Notes: generated by a model not told the origin, from the letters alone. A stretch of 64,000 nt of DNA from Bacillus pumilus (GCF_900186955.1 NZ_LT906438.1:2294001-2358000); one strand, 5' to 3'; positions 10,990 through 20,795 are shown, counted from the first letter of the stretch. Numbers and translations: made by a program.

Positions 10990-13313
10990 TGTTTTTGTAA
11001 GATATCATATGGAGGATGCGTGTAAAACGTTCCTTCCTTCTCAAGAAATCCATAGGTCACACTTCCGTCTTGATCTGTGCGGTACACCTTCGTTTGATGA
11101 TCCTTTAGTTTTTTCAAGACTTCCTGATGAGGATGCTGATAACGATTGCGTTCACCAGCCGAAATGAGTGCGTGCGACGGCTCCAGATGCCGAAGCCACT
11201 CATCACTTGTTGACCCTTTGCTCCCATGATGCCCAACCTTTAAGACATCTGCTTGCAGGTGAGGATAGGCTTCTATAATATCTCGTTCCCCTTCATGTTC
11301 AAGATCTCCAGTGAACAGAAACCGTTTCCCGCCAAGATTAAAAGTTAGAACAAGTGAATCATTGTTCTTACTTGTCACCCGGTCTTGCGAAGGGTGAAGA
11401 ACCTCAAATATGTGCTCTCCAACTTGGAGCTGATCTCCTCTTTCTAATTCATCAATCATAATCCCTTTTTCAGCTGCTTCTTTTAGCAGCTTTGCATCTT
11501 CTGGACTTCGGGCAAAACCTTTTGGTATGGCTAGCCGCTTTACTTTATTTCGCTTGATTAAACGAACTGCTTCTCCCATGTGGTCTTGATCTGCATGCGT
11601 GAGAATCAGCACATCAAGTTTTGCTATACCTTTAGAATGCAAAAACGGGATTAGTGTTTGTTCACCGATCGTAGACACTTTACGTCTTTTTTTCCATGGT
11701 TCATCATCAAAAGAAAGTCTGCCACCTGTGTCCACAAGTAGATGTCCCTTTCGGTAAGGGAGCTGAATAAACAAACTATCCCCTTGTCCGACATCCAGCA
11801 TCGTGACCTCCCCTTTTTGGAGAAAATTCGGGGTGAAATAGTGTGCACTCAAGACACCGATGAGTAATATAATCGGCACGGCATAGGATTTCACGGACAT
11901 TTTGCACTCCATCACAAACAGCAAAAAAACAATGGCGCTCACTTCAAGCAGAATATGCCACCAAGTCGATTTCATAAAAATCAGGTTGAACCCATCAAAA
12001 ACTGCCATATGTGCTGACAACTGATGACTTAGCTGGATGACCGAATCAAGCAACTGGAACAACACTTGTCCAAGCGGAAGATAAATGATAGACAAAAGAA
12101 AAAAGAGTAAGGATAGAGGCAGGACAACTGTTGTATAAAAAGGGACAAATATCATATTCAATGGGATGCTCAGCAAAGAAAATTGCTGAAAATGATATAA
12201 AAGAACAGGAAGCGAGGCAAGCTGTGCAACAAATGAGATAAGGAACAACTGCATCACGGCGCTATTCGCTTGCGATAAGATTCTGGTCGATAACAAAATA
12301 AAAAACGTAACCACGAATGAAAGCTGAAATCCGATCTCGAATAGATATAGAGGATGAATCGCTAATAAGAATAAAAACGTTGCGCTTAATACGACAGCAG
12401 AAGGCTGTTTCATTTCTTTTGGCAGGCTTGTCATCACTAAATAGATTCCTGCCATAAGGCAAGCTCTTAAAACTGATGGTGCAGCACCTGTCAAACAAGC
12501 ATAAACAGGAAGAAAGCATAATAGAAGAAGACGCGCTGTCTCTCTTGTCACACCGGCACGAAGCAGACACCAAAATAAACAGGCAAGAAGCGTTTGCACA
12601 TGCAGTCCTGAGATCGCTAACAGATGAATAATACCGAGCATTTGATAGTCTCTTAGCGTGTCAGGATCAATCAAATCACGGTCTCCAAAAATAAGAGCCT
12701 GTACAATACCTACAGAGTTTTTCGGCACATGATCTTCTAAGAATTTTAAGCCCTTTTGCCTCATCTTTTGAAGATAATAGGAAGGACGATCATTTGTTGT
12801 ACAGCCTTTGATTGACTGCGGTAAGAAAATAGCGCGAATGCCTTTTGATTGTAGAAATTGATCGTATTGAAACCCGTTAGGAATGGTTGCGTGTTTAGGC
12901 GGTCGAACATCACCTGTCATATGACAGCTCATACCTGGCTCTACGTCTTTTAACGTCTCTTTTTCACGCTCTGTTTGAATGGTATAGAAAGCGGCTAGCC
13001 GGTCATCTTCTGTTGACACAGTTGCCGAAAAACGATTGCCATCTATTTTCGGAATCGTTTCAATCACAACAGAGCCGGAAAAGAATTTTTCTTGAACAGG
13101 TTGATCCGTTTCAAAAAACTCATGAACCATAAAAATAAGAGTATAGACGGCTCCACATAGGCTGATCATGAGAAAGAGTTTGGGGATTTTTTTCAGTAGG
13201 CTGAGAAGGAAGATGATGAGAAGAAAGAGAAGGAAGTACAAATGAAGATGATATGCAGCCAGAGCAATTCCAACAGCTGCTGAAATTGCCCCAAACGGCA
13301 AATAATTAAACAT
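10986..13313 (-). CDS. comEC: Competence DNA-uptake channel ComEC/Rec2
   Basis: Membrane channel that carries single-stranded DNA across the cytoplasmic membrane during transformation. About 775 aa: N-terminal membrane helices and an OB-like domain, the Competence membrane domain (GIIHLLAISGLHVQTL), then a C-terminal metallo-beta-lactamase-like domain with LTHADQDHMGE and KVGHHGSKGS. The chosen start MFNYLPFGAISAAVG aligns with the B. subtilis N-terminus and overlaps the comEB stop by 8 bases; no SD is seen there, so translational coupling or an earlier start (13343 or 13382) is possible. Confidence 0.9.
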   Translation of the reverse strand: MFNYLPFGAISAAVGIALAAYHLHLYFLLFLLIIFLLSLLKKIPKLFLMISLCGAVYTLIFMVHEFFETDQPVQEKFFSGSVVIETIPKIDGNRFSATVSTEDDRLAAFYTIQTEREKETLKDVEPGMSCHMTGDVRPPKHATIPNGFQYDQFLQSKGIRAIFLPQSIKGCTTNDRPSYYLQKMRQKGLKFLEDHVPKNSVGIVQALIFGDRDLIDPDTLRDYQMLGIIHLLAISGLHVQTLLACLFWCLLRAGVTRETARLLLLCFLPVYACLTGAAPSVLRACLMAGIYLVMTSLPKEMKQPSAVVLSATFLFLLAIHPLYLFEIGFQLSFVVTFFILLSTRILSQANSAVMQLFLISFVAQLASLPVLLYHFQQFSLLSIPLNMIFVPFYTTVVLPLSLLFFLLSIIYLPLGQVLFQLLDSVIQLSHQLSAHMAVFDGFNLIFMKSTWWHILLEVSAIVFLLFVMECKMSVKSYAVPIILLIGVLSAHYFTPNFLQKGEVTMLDVGQGDSLFIQLPYRKGHLLVDTGGRLSFDDEPWKKRRKVSTIGEQTLIPFLHSKGIAKLDVLILTHADQDHMGEAVRLIKRNKVKRLAIPKGFARSPEDAKLLKEAAEKGIMIDELERGDQLQVGEHIFEVLHPSQDRVTSKNNDSLVLTFNLGGKRFLFTGDLEHEGERDIIEAYPHLQADVLKVGHHGSKGSTSDEWLRHLEPSHALISAGERNRYQHPHQEVLKKLKDHQTKVYRTDQDGSVTYGFLEKEGTFYTHPPYDILQKQ

Positions 13314-13875
13314 AGGAAGTAAATAATTGATTCGCCTTCTCATGCATATTGCGAATTTCTGATTCACTAAGTCCTGATTCACTTAGTTTGCCAATTAGAT
13401 CTGCAACAAAGGCTAATTTTTCTTGATTTTTTAAGTCGATGATCATTTCATCGAGTTCAACTTGTTCCGTTTGAACACCTGCCTGCTCAAATAAATCAAT
13501 GGCATATGGGTGATTTTTATAATCCTTTGCATAGTAAACGGTTCGAATACCTGCTTGAATAATGGCTTTACAGCACTGCAAACAAGGAAAATGTGTGACA
13601 TATATTTCAGCATCGGCTGTAGGTGCACCAAATTTGGCACATTGTAAAATAGCGTTCATTTCCGCATGGATGGTGCGAACGCAGTGATGATCAATGACAT
13701 AGCATCCCACATCTGCACAATGGACATCACCAGCAATTGAGCCATTATATCCCCCTGCAATGATACGCTTGTCTCTGACGATGGTCGCCCCAACAGCTAA
13801 CCGCTCACAGGTGCTTCGCAGAGCAAGCAAATGGCTTTGCGCCATAAAATATTGATTCCATGAAATTCTTTCCAC
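13306..13875 (-). CDS. comEB: ComEB, dCMP deaminase family
   Basis: Zinc-dependent deoxycytidylate deaminase-like protein, 189 aa. TIHAEMNAI and HFPCLQCCKAI carry the zinc ligands and catalytic Glu. In B. subtilis this gene lies in the comE operon although the protein itself is not needed for transformation. It uses a GTG start at 13875 with SD GGAGGGAT 8 bases ahead. The C-terminal 40 residues are an extension beyond the deaminase core. Confidence 0.93.
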   Translation of the reverse strand: MERISWNQYFMAQSHLLALRSTCERLAVGATIVRDKRIIAGGYNGSIAGDVHCADVGCYVIDHHCVRTIHAEMNAILQCAKFGAPTADAEIYVTHFPCLQCCKAIIQAGIRTVYYAKDYKNHPYAIDLFEQAGVQTEQVELDEMIIDLKNQEKLAFVADLIGKLSESGLSESEIRNMHEKANQLFTSYV

Positions 13876-13940
13876 GAGCTGATCCCTCCAGAATGATGGT
13901 TGGTATTAAGTGTACATGCCTTCCTTCTATATCGTCAATT

Positions 13941-14570
13941 CTACTTAACGGTCAATTCATTTTTCAGCCGTTCGATGGTCTTCTCCCCAAAACCTGAAAT
14001 GTTCCGCAAATCTTCAATTTGTTGAAATTCTCCGTGCTCCTCTCTGTACGTAATGATAGCTTCTGCTTTAGCTGGCCCTATTCCATTAATGGTTTGCAAT
14101 TCCGCTGCATCAGCCTGATTCACATTGACACCTTGACTCTTTTCATTACCCGATGGAGCGTCTGCACCTGCTGTTTGTGCCTCTCTCTCTGCTTCTCCCT
14201 GCTTCCGGACATAAATCATCATACTGTCTTCTAATTTTGCTGCTTGATTAATTTCAATCGTGTCTGCTTTACTAGTAAAACCTCCTGCTCTTCGAATGGC
14301 TTCTTCTACCCGTGCATCAGATTGAAACGTATAAACACCTGGCTTTTTTACAGCCCCTTTGACCTCCACAAAAATGGAGGATGATTCATTATCGGTCTTT
14401 TCTTGTTTGTCTTCTAATGTGACTTGTATGTCTTGATCGCCCTTCAATACACTTGGCTCTCTAGAGCTCTCCTTATTTCCTGCCAAAAGGAAGAAAGTGA
14501 TGATGATCGTGCCCATGAGCCCAGCTCCGATATAAAGACTGTATTTTTTCAATGGAATGAGTCGCTTCAC
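13941..14570 (-). CDS. comEA: Competence DNA receptor ComEA
   Basis: Membrane-anchored double-stranded DNA receptor for natural transformation, 209 aa. One N-terminal transmembrane segment (about residues 10-30), a SLBB domain (FVEVKGAVKKPGVYTF), a linker and a C-terminal helix-hairpin-helix pair (VNQADAAELQTINGIGPAKA). It begins with GTG and only a weak SD. First gene of comEA-comEB-comEC, divergent from comER; ComK dependence is expected, but no clear ComK box was found. Confidence 0.95.
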   Translation of the reverse strand: MKRLIPLKKYSLYIGAGLMGTIIITFFLLAGNKESSREPSVLKGDQDIQVTLEDKQEKTDNESSSIFVEVKGAVKKPGVYTFQSDARVEEAIRRAGGFTSKADTIEINQAAKLEDSMMIYVRKQGEAEREAQTAGADAPSGNEKSQGVNVNQADAAELQTINGIGPAKAEAIITYREEHGEFQQIEDLRNISGFGEKTIERLKNELTVK

Positions 14571-14660
14571 GTGCTCACGCTTCTTTCAATCATATTTTTC
14601 TATTGCTCAACATACTGTTTAGAAGATAACAGATCCTATGCGCCTAAGGAGGGAGAACGT

Positions 14661-15509
14661 TTGAATATCGGGATAATCGGTACAGGAAACATGGGTACCA
14701 TACTTACTGAGGCATTTATTGAATCAAAGGCAGTCAATCCCTCATCCATCACCATTACAAACCGGACCATAGAAAAAGCGTTCAATATAAAAAAGAACCA
14801 CCCAGAGCTTGAAGTAACAAAACAGCTTACAGGAGCTGTCATGGATAAAGATTTCATCTTTGTTTGTGTCAAGCCGCTTGATATTTATCCTCTTTTAAAA
14901 GAGCTGAGCCCTCTTTTAAAAGAGCACCAAACCATTGTCATCATTACAAGTCCGGTTCATCCTGAACAGCTTCAGGATATCGTTCCTTGTCAAACAGCCA
15001 GGCTGATTCCAAGCATTACGAACCGTGCTTTATCAGGTGCGTCACTTTTAACATTTGGATCGTCATGTAATGTCGCGACGAAAACAGCGTTAAGACAATT
15101 AGCTTCCTGCATTTCAACACCTATCGAAATTCATCATTCGATTACAAGAGCGGCGTCAGATATCGTCAGCTGCGGTCCTGCCTTTATCAGCTTCCTCGTT
15201 CAGAAAATGATTGAAGCAGCCGTTGAAGAAACAGATATTTCTAAAGAAGAAGCCACCACCTTATCAGAAGATATGCTTGTAGGGCTTGGCCGTTTGATTG
15301 AAAAAAGAGTCTATACCCTTCCGACACTACAAGACAAAGTGTGTGTAAAAGGCGGCGTTACGGGTGAAGGGATTAAAGCACTTGAAGCAGGTGTTCAAGA
15401 TATGTTCCACCGCCTTTTTCAAAACACCCATGAAAAATTCGATGAAGATCTTGAAGCGGTTGCGCATCAATATCCGCCAAGTGTGTTTACTGATGATCGC
15501 AGAAATTAA
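14661..15509 (+). CDS. comER: ComER, pyrroline-5-carboxylate reductase family
   Basis: NAD(P)-binding protein of the ProC family, 282 aa, start NIGIIGTGNMGTILTEA (Rossmann GxGxMG). A TTG start at 14661 is preferred because AAGGAGGG lies 7 bases upstream; the frame is open further 5' but without a matching signal. C-terminal dimerisation region contains VKGGVTGEGIKALE. Divergently transcribed from the comE operon, as in B. subtilis; in Bacillus it affects sporulation and biofilm formation rather than DNA uptake (family knowledge). Confidence 0.92.
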   Translation: MNIGIIGTGNMGTILTEAFIESKAVNPSSITITNRTIEKAFNIKKNHPELEVTKQLTGAVMDKDFIFVCVKPLDIYPLLKELSPLLKEHQTIVIITSPVHPEQLQDIVPCQTARLIPSITNRALSGASLLTFGSSCNVATKTALRQLASCISTPIEIHHSITRAASDIVSCGPAFISFLVQKMIEAAVEETDISKEEATTLSEDMLVGLGRLIEKRVYTLPTLQDKVCVKGGVTGEGIKALEAGVQDMFHRLFQNTHEKFDEDLEAVAHQYPPSVFTDDRRN

Positions 15510-15540
15510 TCAACTCTGCAACAAGCGAAAAAAGGGTTTT

Positions 15541-15573
15541 AAAAAACCATCGTTCCATTAAACGATGGTTTTT
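15541..15573. terminator. Bidirectional terminator between comER and yqeM
   Basis: AACCATCGTT (15545-15554), loop ccatta, AACGATGGTT (15561-15570), with T on the plus side and A on the other. It overlaps the yqeM stop codon. Confidence 0.85.
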
Positions 15574-16301
15574 GGCTTCTTAGCTGAAATGAAATATCTT
15601 TCGGCGAATTCCCTGGGCGCTTCATTTGTAAAATCAGCGGTCACTTCTATTTGTTCAAAGCCAGCGGACTCAAGGAACGCCGCATAGGTCTCAAATGGAA
15701 ATGTACGCTGTTCATGTGTCTCATCATAACGCTGATACACGTCTCCGTCCTTTACAAAAAAGCTTAAATCGTGAATGACCGAATACATGTCATCCCCTTT
15801 ATCACTCTGCCAAATATAGCTGATCTCTTCATCTTGATCGGCATAAGTCGAACCTGGGAATACCTCTTCCATTTTATAAGGAGTATGAACATCAAAGAGT
15901 AAAACCCCATCTGCCTCTAAAAGCTGAAACATGTTTTTAAAGGTTTTTTTGACGTCATTTTCGTTTTTTAAGTAATTCAAGGAATCACAGCATATAACCG
16001 CCGCTTGAAAGACTTGCTCAAAACCCGTCAGCTCTCTCATATCTTGATGTAAAAATTGAATGGACTGCTTTTTCGCCTGTGCTTTTTGCTGCGCGAAAGC
16101 CAGCATTTCTTCACTGAGGTCAATTCCTGTGACTGCGTGACCCTTTTCAGCTAACCGAAGAGAAATCTCTCCAGTTCCACAGCCAACATCAATAATGGCA
16201 GCATTCGGTTTGATATTCTGCTGGATCCACTGAACCCATTCATCATAAGGTGCATGTGTCATGAGCTCGTCATACACACCTGCAAACCCTTGATAAATCA
16301 T
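15558..16301 (-). CDS. yqeM: YqeM, SAM-dependent methyltransferase
   Basis: Class I methyltransferase, 247 aa. IIDVGCGTGEISLRLAEKGH is motif I (SAM binding), GIDLSEEML motif II and FDVHTPYKM a later strand. Substrate unknown. The start overlaps the rsfS stop by 4 bases (ATGA), implying coupling. Last gene of the yqeG-yqeM operon, closed by the terminator that overlaps its stop codon. Confidence 0.9.
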   Translation of the reverse strand: MIYQGFAGVYDELMTHAPYDEWVQWIQQNIKPNAAIIDVGCGTGEISLRLAEKGHAVTGIDLSEEMLAFAQQKAQAKKQSIQFLHQDMRELTGFEQVFQAAVICCDSLNYLKNENDVKKTFKNMFQLLEADGVLLFDVHTPYKMEEVFPGSTYADQDEEISYIWQSDKGDDMYSVIHDLSFFVKDGDVYQRYDETHEQRTFPFETYAAFLESAGFEQIEVTADFTNEAPREFAERYFISAKKPKTIV

Positions 16302-16654
16302 GAGTTAATGCCAAGTGAAAGCGTTTCTCTCGGCGCATCTCCCCATAACTTCTCTAGGTTGTAGTATCCTCTTTCTTCTTTGTGGAACACATGAGCAATG
16401 ACATCACCAAGATCAATCAATACCCATCTTGCTTCATCAAAGCCCTCCATCTTCTTCACTTCGATTCCACTTTCCTCTGCAAGATGTTTTACTTCTCTTG
16501 CAATGGCCTGCACTTGTTTATCAGAGTTCCCGTGACAAATGAGAAAATAATCGGCAACAAGTGAGATTCCTTGCATATTAAGGGCAATAATATCCTCAGC
16601 CCGTTTATCATCGCATGCTCCTGCCGCGACGTTTAAAATTGATGATGAATCCAT
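16298..16654 (-). CDS. rsfS: Ribosomal silencing factor RsfS
   Basis: Protein of 118 aa that binds L14 and blocks 50S-30S joining in slow growth. It carries the signature AEDIIALNMQGISLVADYFLI, CHGNSDKQVQAIAREV and DLGDVIAHVFHKEERGYYNLEKLW-type blocks. SD AGGAGG precedes the ATG. Lies between yqeK and yqeM in the yqe operon. Confidence 0.95.
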   Translation of the reverse strand: MDSSSILNVAAGACDDKRAEDIIALNMQGISLVADYFLICHGNSDKQVQAIAREVKHLAEESGIEVKKMEGFDEARWVLIDLGDVIAHVFHKEERGYYNLEKLWGDAPRETLSLGINS

Positions 16655-16666
16655 CCAAATTCCTCC

Positions 16667-17230
16667 TTAATTGTTCTTATGCACAAGTGAGTTGTAAGTC
16701 GCAAGCGTATCTGGATAGACTGGCTGGTTCTTTTTCAATAAAAAGCTGATCGTGTTTTTTAGTGACTGAATCAGTGCGCTATCTAAATCTTGCTCTGCTA
16801 ACTCTCTTACTTCTTCAACACCAGGGAAATGACGTCCTGGTTCGATATAATCAGCGACATAAATGACCTTTTCAAGTAATGTCATGTTTGGTCTGCCTGA
16901 TGTATGAAATTCAATGGCCGTTAAAATATCTTGGTCGTTAATAGCTGCTTCCTTTTTAACCAAATAGGCACCAACCGGGGCATGCCAAAGCTCGGGCGAA
17001 TATTCCAGCAATAGAGGGTTCATCTGTTCCTGCTGGATAATCCCCTTCATTTCATCCTTTGGTCTAAATTTCGCATAATCATGAAAAATAGCGGCGATCT
17101 CTGCTTTTTTCACATCTGCACCGAACCGTTCCGCTAAAGAAATAGCTGTCTCCATAACCCCGAGTGTATGTGTATATCTATGCTCTGTTAACTGCTCTTT
17201 GACACAGCTTAATGCTTCTTCACGATTCAT
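16667..17230 (-). CDS. yqeK: YqeK, HD-domain Ap4A hydrolase
   Basis: Symmetrical diadenosine tetraphosphate hydrolase of the HD superfamily, 187 aa. H19-region [18 protein letters not shown] (the HD pair) and [15 protein letters not shown] are conserved metal-site blocks. The start overlaps the nadD stop by 11 bases, so translation is probably coupled. Confidence 0.92.
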   Translation of the reverse strand: MNREEALSCVKEQLTEHRYTHTLGVMETAISLAERFGADVKKAEIAAIFHDYAKFRPKDEMKGIIQQEQMNPLLLEYSPELWHAPVGAYLVKKEAAINDQDILTAIEFHTSGRPNMTLLEKVIYVADYIEPGRHFPGVEEVRELAEQDLDSALIQSLKNTISFLLKKNQPVYPDTLATYNSLVHKNN

Positions 17231-17789
17231 ATAAGTGATGCTCCTTTATATAACGCTCAACAGCTTTCGGTATCAAATAATCGACAGGTTTTTCCTGCAT
17301 GATTCGCTGCCTAATCAATGTCGATGATACATCAAAAGCTGGAACATCTGCAAATAAAAGAGGATATGTCGTATTTCGGGTATAACCCGGTCTTTTCATC
17401 CCAATAAAAGTAATCATCTGAAGCAAATCATCTATCCGATGCCATTTTGGCAAATACTCGACCATGTCCGCTCCAATCATAAAAAAGAACTCATCTTCAG
17501 GATGATGCTTCTTTAAAAGCTCCACCGTATCTACTGTATAAGATGGACCCTCTCGCTCCATTTCAATGAGCTCCAATCGAAAATGTGGATTTGACTGGAT
17601 CGCCGCATCCACCATTTTCACCCGGTGACGACTATCTGCTCGCTTCCGGTCTGTTTTATGAGGAGGCTTGTGATTTGGGATAAACCAAATTTCATCAAGC
17701 CCTACTTGAAAACGCACTTCATTTGCCATCAGCAAATGCCCATTATGAGGAGGATCAAACGTACCGCCAAACAACCCTATTTTTTTCAT
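17220..17789 (-). CDS. nadD: Nicotinate-nucleotide adenylyltransferase NadD
   Basis: Makes deamido-NAD from NaMN and ATP. The product is 189 aa. [11 protein letters not shown] (residues 8-18) is the nucleotidyltransferase HxGH motif and VSSTLIRQR the C-terminal ISSTxIR motif. The start MKKIGLF at 17789 has GGTGG 7 bases upstream and is preferred to an in-frame ATG 63 bases earlier, inside the gap to yqeI. Confidence 0.96.
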   Translation of the reverse strand: MKKIGLFGGTFDPPHNGHLLMANEVRFQVGLDEIWFIPNHKPPHKTDRKRADSRHRVKMVDAAIQSNPHFRLELIEMEREGPSYTVDTVELLKKHHPEDEFFFMIGADMVEYLPKWHRIDDLLQMITFIGMKRPGYTRNTTYPLLFADVPAFDVSSTLIRQRIMQEKPVDYLIPKAVERYIKEHHLYES

Positions 17790-17802
17790 ATCACATCCAC
17801 CT

Positions 17803-18093
17803 TTACGGCAGCTTAATTTGTTTATTTTCCTTTGATTCTTTATAAAGGACAATCACATTTCCGATCGTTTGAACAAGTTCAGCTTTTGCACCTTTGACAA
17901 GTGCTTTCGCAACTTCCGTTTTGTCCTCGTCGCAGTTTTGTAATATGCTGACCTTTAACAATTCTCTTACTTCAAGCGCCTCGGAAATTTGCTTGATCAT
18001 ATTGTCATTTACCCCGCCTTTTCCTACTTGAAAAATAGGTGATAAATGATGTGCTTTTGCACGTAAAAAACGTTTTTGTTTCCCTTTTAACAT
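17803..18093 (-). CDS. yqeI: YqeI/YhbY-type CRM RNA-binding protein
   Basis: 96-residue CRM domain protein, probably a ribosome assembly factor. [20 protein letters not shown] and [10 protein letters not shown] (GxxG loop) are typical, followed by [16 protein letters not shown]. Its ATG overlaps the aroE stop region by 7 bases, within the yqe operon. Confidence 0.93.
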   Translation of the reverse strand: MLKGKQKRFLRAKAHHLSPIFQVGKGGVNDNMIKQISEALEVRELLKVSILQNCDEDKTEVAKALVKGAKAELVQTIGNVIVLYKESKENKQIKLP

Positions 18094-18930
18094 GGTGTTC
18101 CTCCTAATTTCTGTATCACAATTGACTTCATTTTTCTTGCGTCAGGCGTGATGCCTGTCCACAGTTCAAAGGCTCTAGCTGCTTGTCCAACAAACATGCC
18201 GACACCATCTACTGTTTTCAAACCTAACCCGGCTGCTTCTCTGAGCAGTTTTGTTTCTATTGGATTATACACAATATCACAAACAACCGCTGTTTTTTTT
18301 TGCGTTTACTAAAGAAATCGGGGTTTCTTCAACATTCGGGTGCATACCAATTGAGGTTGTATGGATGATGACATCATATTCCCCAAGCTGCTCTTCCGCC
18401 GTCTTTAATGTAATGGCACTAGAAGTGAAGTTCCCATTTGCACTTTCAATTAAAGCCTCCGCTTTTTCAATGGTACGATTGGTGATATCAAAGCTTTTCG
18501 GTGCATAGTCAGCGATTGTCGTATAAATCGCATTTGCCGCTCCGCCAGCACCAATCATTAGAAATGACAGCTCTGATAAAGGCTGATCCAAGGCTTCAAG
18601 CAATGAATGAAGAAAGCCCTCCCCATCTGTGTTGTACCCGACGAGCTGACCTCCTTCGAGCCGCACCGTATTGACTGCACGCAGGCGTTCAGCTGTCACA
18701 TCAATTTTGTCCAGGTACTGCATGATGTCTACCTTGTGCGGAACAGTGACGTTAAAGCCGCTGATTCCTAAGGCTTTCATACCGCTAATGGCATCTTTCA
18801 GGTCATCATTTTCTACTTGAAAGCCATGATAATGTCCATCAATTCCAGCATCCTTTAATGCTGCATTATGAATATCCGGAGACATTGAATGGCCAACAGG
18901 GTTACCGATTACTCCGTATAAAGGTTTCAA
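18087..18930 (-). pseudogene. aroE: Shikimate dehydrogenase AroE, broken by a +1 frameshift
   Basis: NADP shikimate dehydrogenase of the aromatic pathway. The N-terminal frame (TTG start at 18930, SD AGAGGGGG) runs KPLYGVIGNPVGHSMSPDIH through MIGAGGAANAIY and IHTTSIGMHPN, then ends at [12 protein letters not shown]. The missing C-terminus, [15 protein letters not shown] onward, continues in another frame to 18087. The junction is a run of nine T (18293-18301); with eight the frame reads [17 protein letters not shown]. All catalytic blocks are otherwise intact, so either a sequencing error or a very recent mutation causing aromatic auxotrophy. Confidence 0.93.
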
Positions 18931-18951
18931 GGTCTCTCCCCCTCTGAACAT

Positions 18952-20052
18952 TTAAATTAACGAACGTCTCATAAACACATGCACGCCTTTTGGCGCATAG
19001 ACTTTGATTTGCTTACCTGCATCATTTGCCGTGATCCACCCTAAGCCTGAGAAGACGATATCCATTTTCGGCTGATCAATGGTAAAGGTATGTGGAACGA
19101 GTGGAGGAAAATCTTCCATCCCCTCTTTTGATGGCGGTGATAGCAGTTCACCGGCATGTTTTTCATATAAATCATCTGCGTTCTCTAACTTTGTTCTGTG
19201 TATGTTCAGCTCATTTGGCATATAGCAGACAAATGACGTTCTGCCGCCTTTTACATAATCAAATCGAGCAAGCCCGCCAAAATAAAGCGTTTGAGCTTCA
19301 TTTAATTGGAACGTTCTCGGTTTCAATTCTTTTTTCGGCGTTAAGATCTTCAAGTCATTTTTACTGACATAGTGCGCCATTTGATGACGGTTGATAATGC
19401 CCGGCGTATCAAATAGAGCAGATCCGTCATCAAGCGGGATCTCAATGGCATCAAGTGTTGTACCTGGATATTGGGATGTGGTGATCACGTTCTCTTTACC
19501 AGATACTTCTTTGATGATTCGATTGATAAATGTGGATTTCCCAACATTCGTACAGCCGACGACATAGACATTTCTTCCTTCGCGGTAATGATCGATCGCT
19601 TCCATCACCTCAGGTACGCCCTGACCTCTGCTTGCACTGATTAAGAAAACATCGATCGGGTTCAATCCGTTTTCTTTCGCTTCCCGTTTCATCCAATGAA
19701 TTAAACGATCTTTTTTCACGGATTTCGGTAAAATATCTACTTTGTTGCCGACGAGTAAAATCGGGTTACCACCGACAATACGACTCAGCCCATTAATCCA
19801 GCTTCCGTTAAAGTCAAAAATATCAACGACCTTGACAATCAGAGAATCTGTCTCTCCGATACTGTGCAATATATTTAAAAAGTCGTCTTCTGTTAAAGAA
19901 ACATCTTGTATTTCATTGTAGTTCTTTAACCTAAAACAGCGCTGACAGATCACATCTTCTTTCAATAGAGATGCTGCCGGCGCATATCCTAATTGATCTT
20001 TATCTTCCGTCTGAATGGCTACACCGCAGCCAATACAAACAACCTTTTCCAT
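18952..20052 (-). CDS. yqeH: YqeH, circularly permuted ribosome-assembly GTPase
   Basis: GTPase needed for 30S maturation and replication control, 366 aa. N-terminal zinc finger CIGC (C6, C9) with CQRC; then the permuted order G4 (VGNKVD), G5, G1 (GCTNVGKST), G3 (DTPG). A C-terminal RNA-binding TRAP-like domain follows. The start MEKVVCIGCG at 20052 is preferred; GGGAGG lies 10 bases upstream and the preceding yqeG stop is 2 bases before it. Confidence 0.95.
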   Translation of the reverse strand: MEKVVCIGCGVAIQTEDKDQLGYAPAASLLKEDVICQRCFRLKNYNEIQDVSLTEDDFLNILHSIGETDSLIVKVVDIFDFNGSWINGLSRIVGGNPILLVGNKVDILPKSVKKDRLIHWMKREAKENGLNPIDVFLISASRGQGVPEVMEAIDHYREGRNVYVVGCTNVGKSTFINRIIKEVSGKENVITTSQYPGTTLDAIEIPLDDGSALFDTPGIINRHQMAHYVSKNDLKILTPKKELKPRTFQLNEAQTLYFGGLARFDYVKGGRTSFVCYMPNELNIHRTKLENADDLYEKHAGELLSPPSKEGMEDFPPLVPHTFTIDQPKMDIVFSGLGWITANDAGKQIKVYAPKGVHVFMRRSLI

Positions 20053-20054
20053 TA

Positions 20055-20576
20055 TTACTCTTCCTCCCACTGAATGTGGCCCTTACGCTTTAAGGCTCCT
20101 AAAATTCTGCGTTCAATCTGCCTGTTAAACTTAGTGATAAATCCGTCTGAGGCAGCAACAGGGACGACCAAAATCGTATGGAAGCCGTGACGATTCCCGC
20201 CTAGAACATCGGTCATGAGCTGATCCCCAATGACAACCACATCTTCTTTTTTCAATTGCATATCAGCGACGGCCTTATTAAAAGCTCTTCCCATCGGCTT
20301 TTTCGCTTTATAAATAAACGGAATATGAACTGGTTCAGAAAAAAGCTTGACCCTTTTTTCATTATTGTTCGATACAATCGTCACTTGTATCCCGTGATCC
20401 TTCATTTCTTGAAACCATTCAATTAAGCGGGGCGTCGCACTTGGACGATCCCATTCTACTAGTGTGTTATCTAAATCGGTAATAATTCCTTTTACATTTC
20501 GTTCTTTTAGTTTTTGCGGTGAAATGTGGAAAATGCTTTTCACAAATTCATCCGGTAAGAAATACTTCTTTAGCAC
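20055..20576 (-). CDS. yqeG: YqeG, HAD-superfamily (subclass IIIA) phosphatase
   Basis: HAD hydrolase, 173 aa. GIITDLDNTLVEWD is motif I (DxDxT/V), TIVSNNNEKRV motif II and GDQLMTDVLGGNR motif III with the acidic pair. Substrate unknown. A GTG start at 20576 (SD GAAAGGG, 7 bases) gives the length of the B. subtilis protein; an upstream ATG at 20597 has no good SD. First gene of the yqeG-yqeM operon, next to the DnaA-box cluster. Confidence 0.92.
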   Translation of the reverse strand: MLKKYFLPDEFVKSIFHISPQKLKERNVKGIITDLDNTLVEWDRPSATPRLIEWFQEMKDHGIQVTIVSNNNEKRVKLFSEPVHIPFIYKAKKPMGRAFNKAVADMQLKKEDVVVIGDQLMTDVLGGNRHGFHTILVVPVAASDGFITKFNRQIERRILGALKRKGHIQWEEE

Positions 20577-20693
20577 AATTTGCACCCTTTCTTCCATTGG
20601 TTTTTCAGCGATAGTGTCGAATCAAATCACAATTTGTCTGTCTATCGAATACAATGAAAAAGTTTTCGACATATGACGAGGACCTTCAACAGT

Positions 20694-20793
20694 TGTGGAT
20701 AATTTTACACACATTATCCACCTATATTTCATCACGCTTTCATTCAATTATAAACACTCTACCCACAAGTTATCCACTTCACCATGTGGATAA
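20694..20793. promoter_or_regulatory. DnaA-box cluster between yqeG and sda
   Basis: Four 9-mers: TGTGGATAA at 20694-20702 and 20785-20793 (both perfect TTATCCACA on the minus strand), TTATCCACC at 20714-20722 and TTATCCACT at 20770-20778 (one mismatch each, plus strand). The region between is AT-rich. This position, upstream of sda and yqeG, is a known strong DnaA-binding locus in B. subtilis, where DnaA activates sda. Confidence 0.9.
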
Positions 20794-20795
20794 CA

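Noticed and set aside
14424..14660. 79-residue N-terminal extension of comER
   Set aside because: It overlaps comEA on the other strand and has no SD, while the TTG at 14661 has AAGGAGGG and begins with the Rossmann motif.
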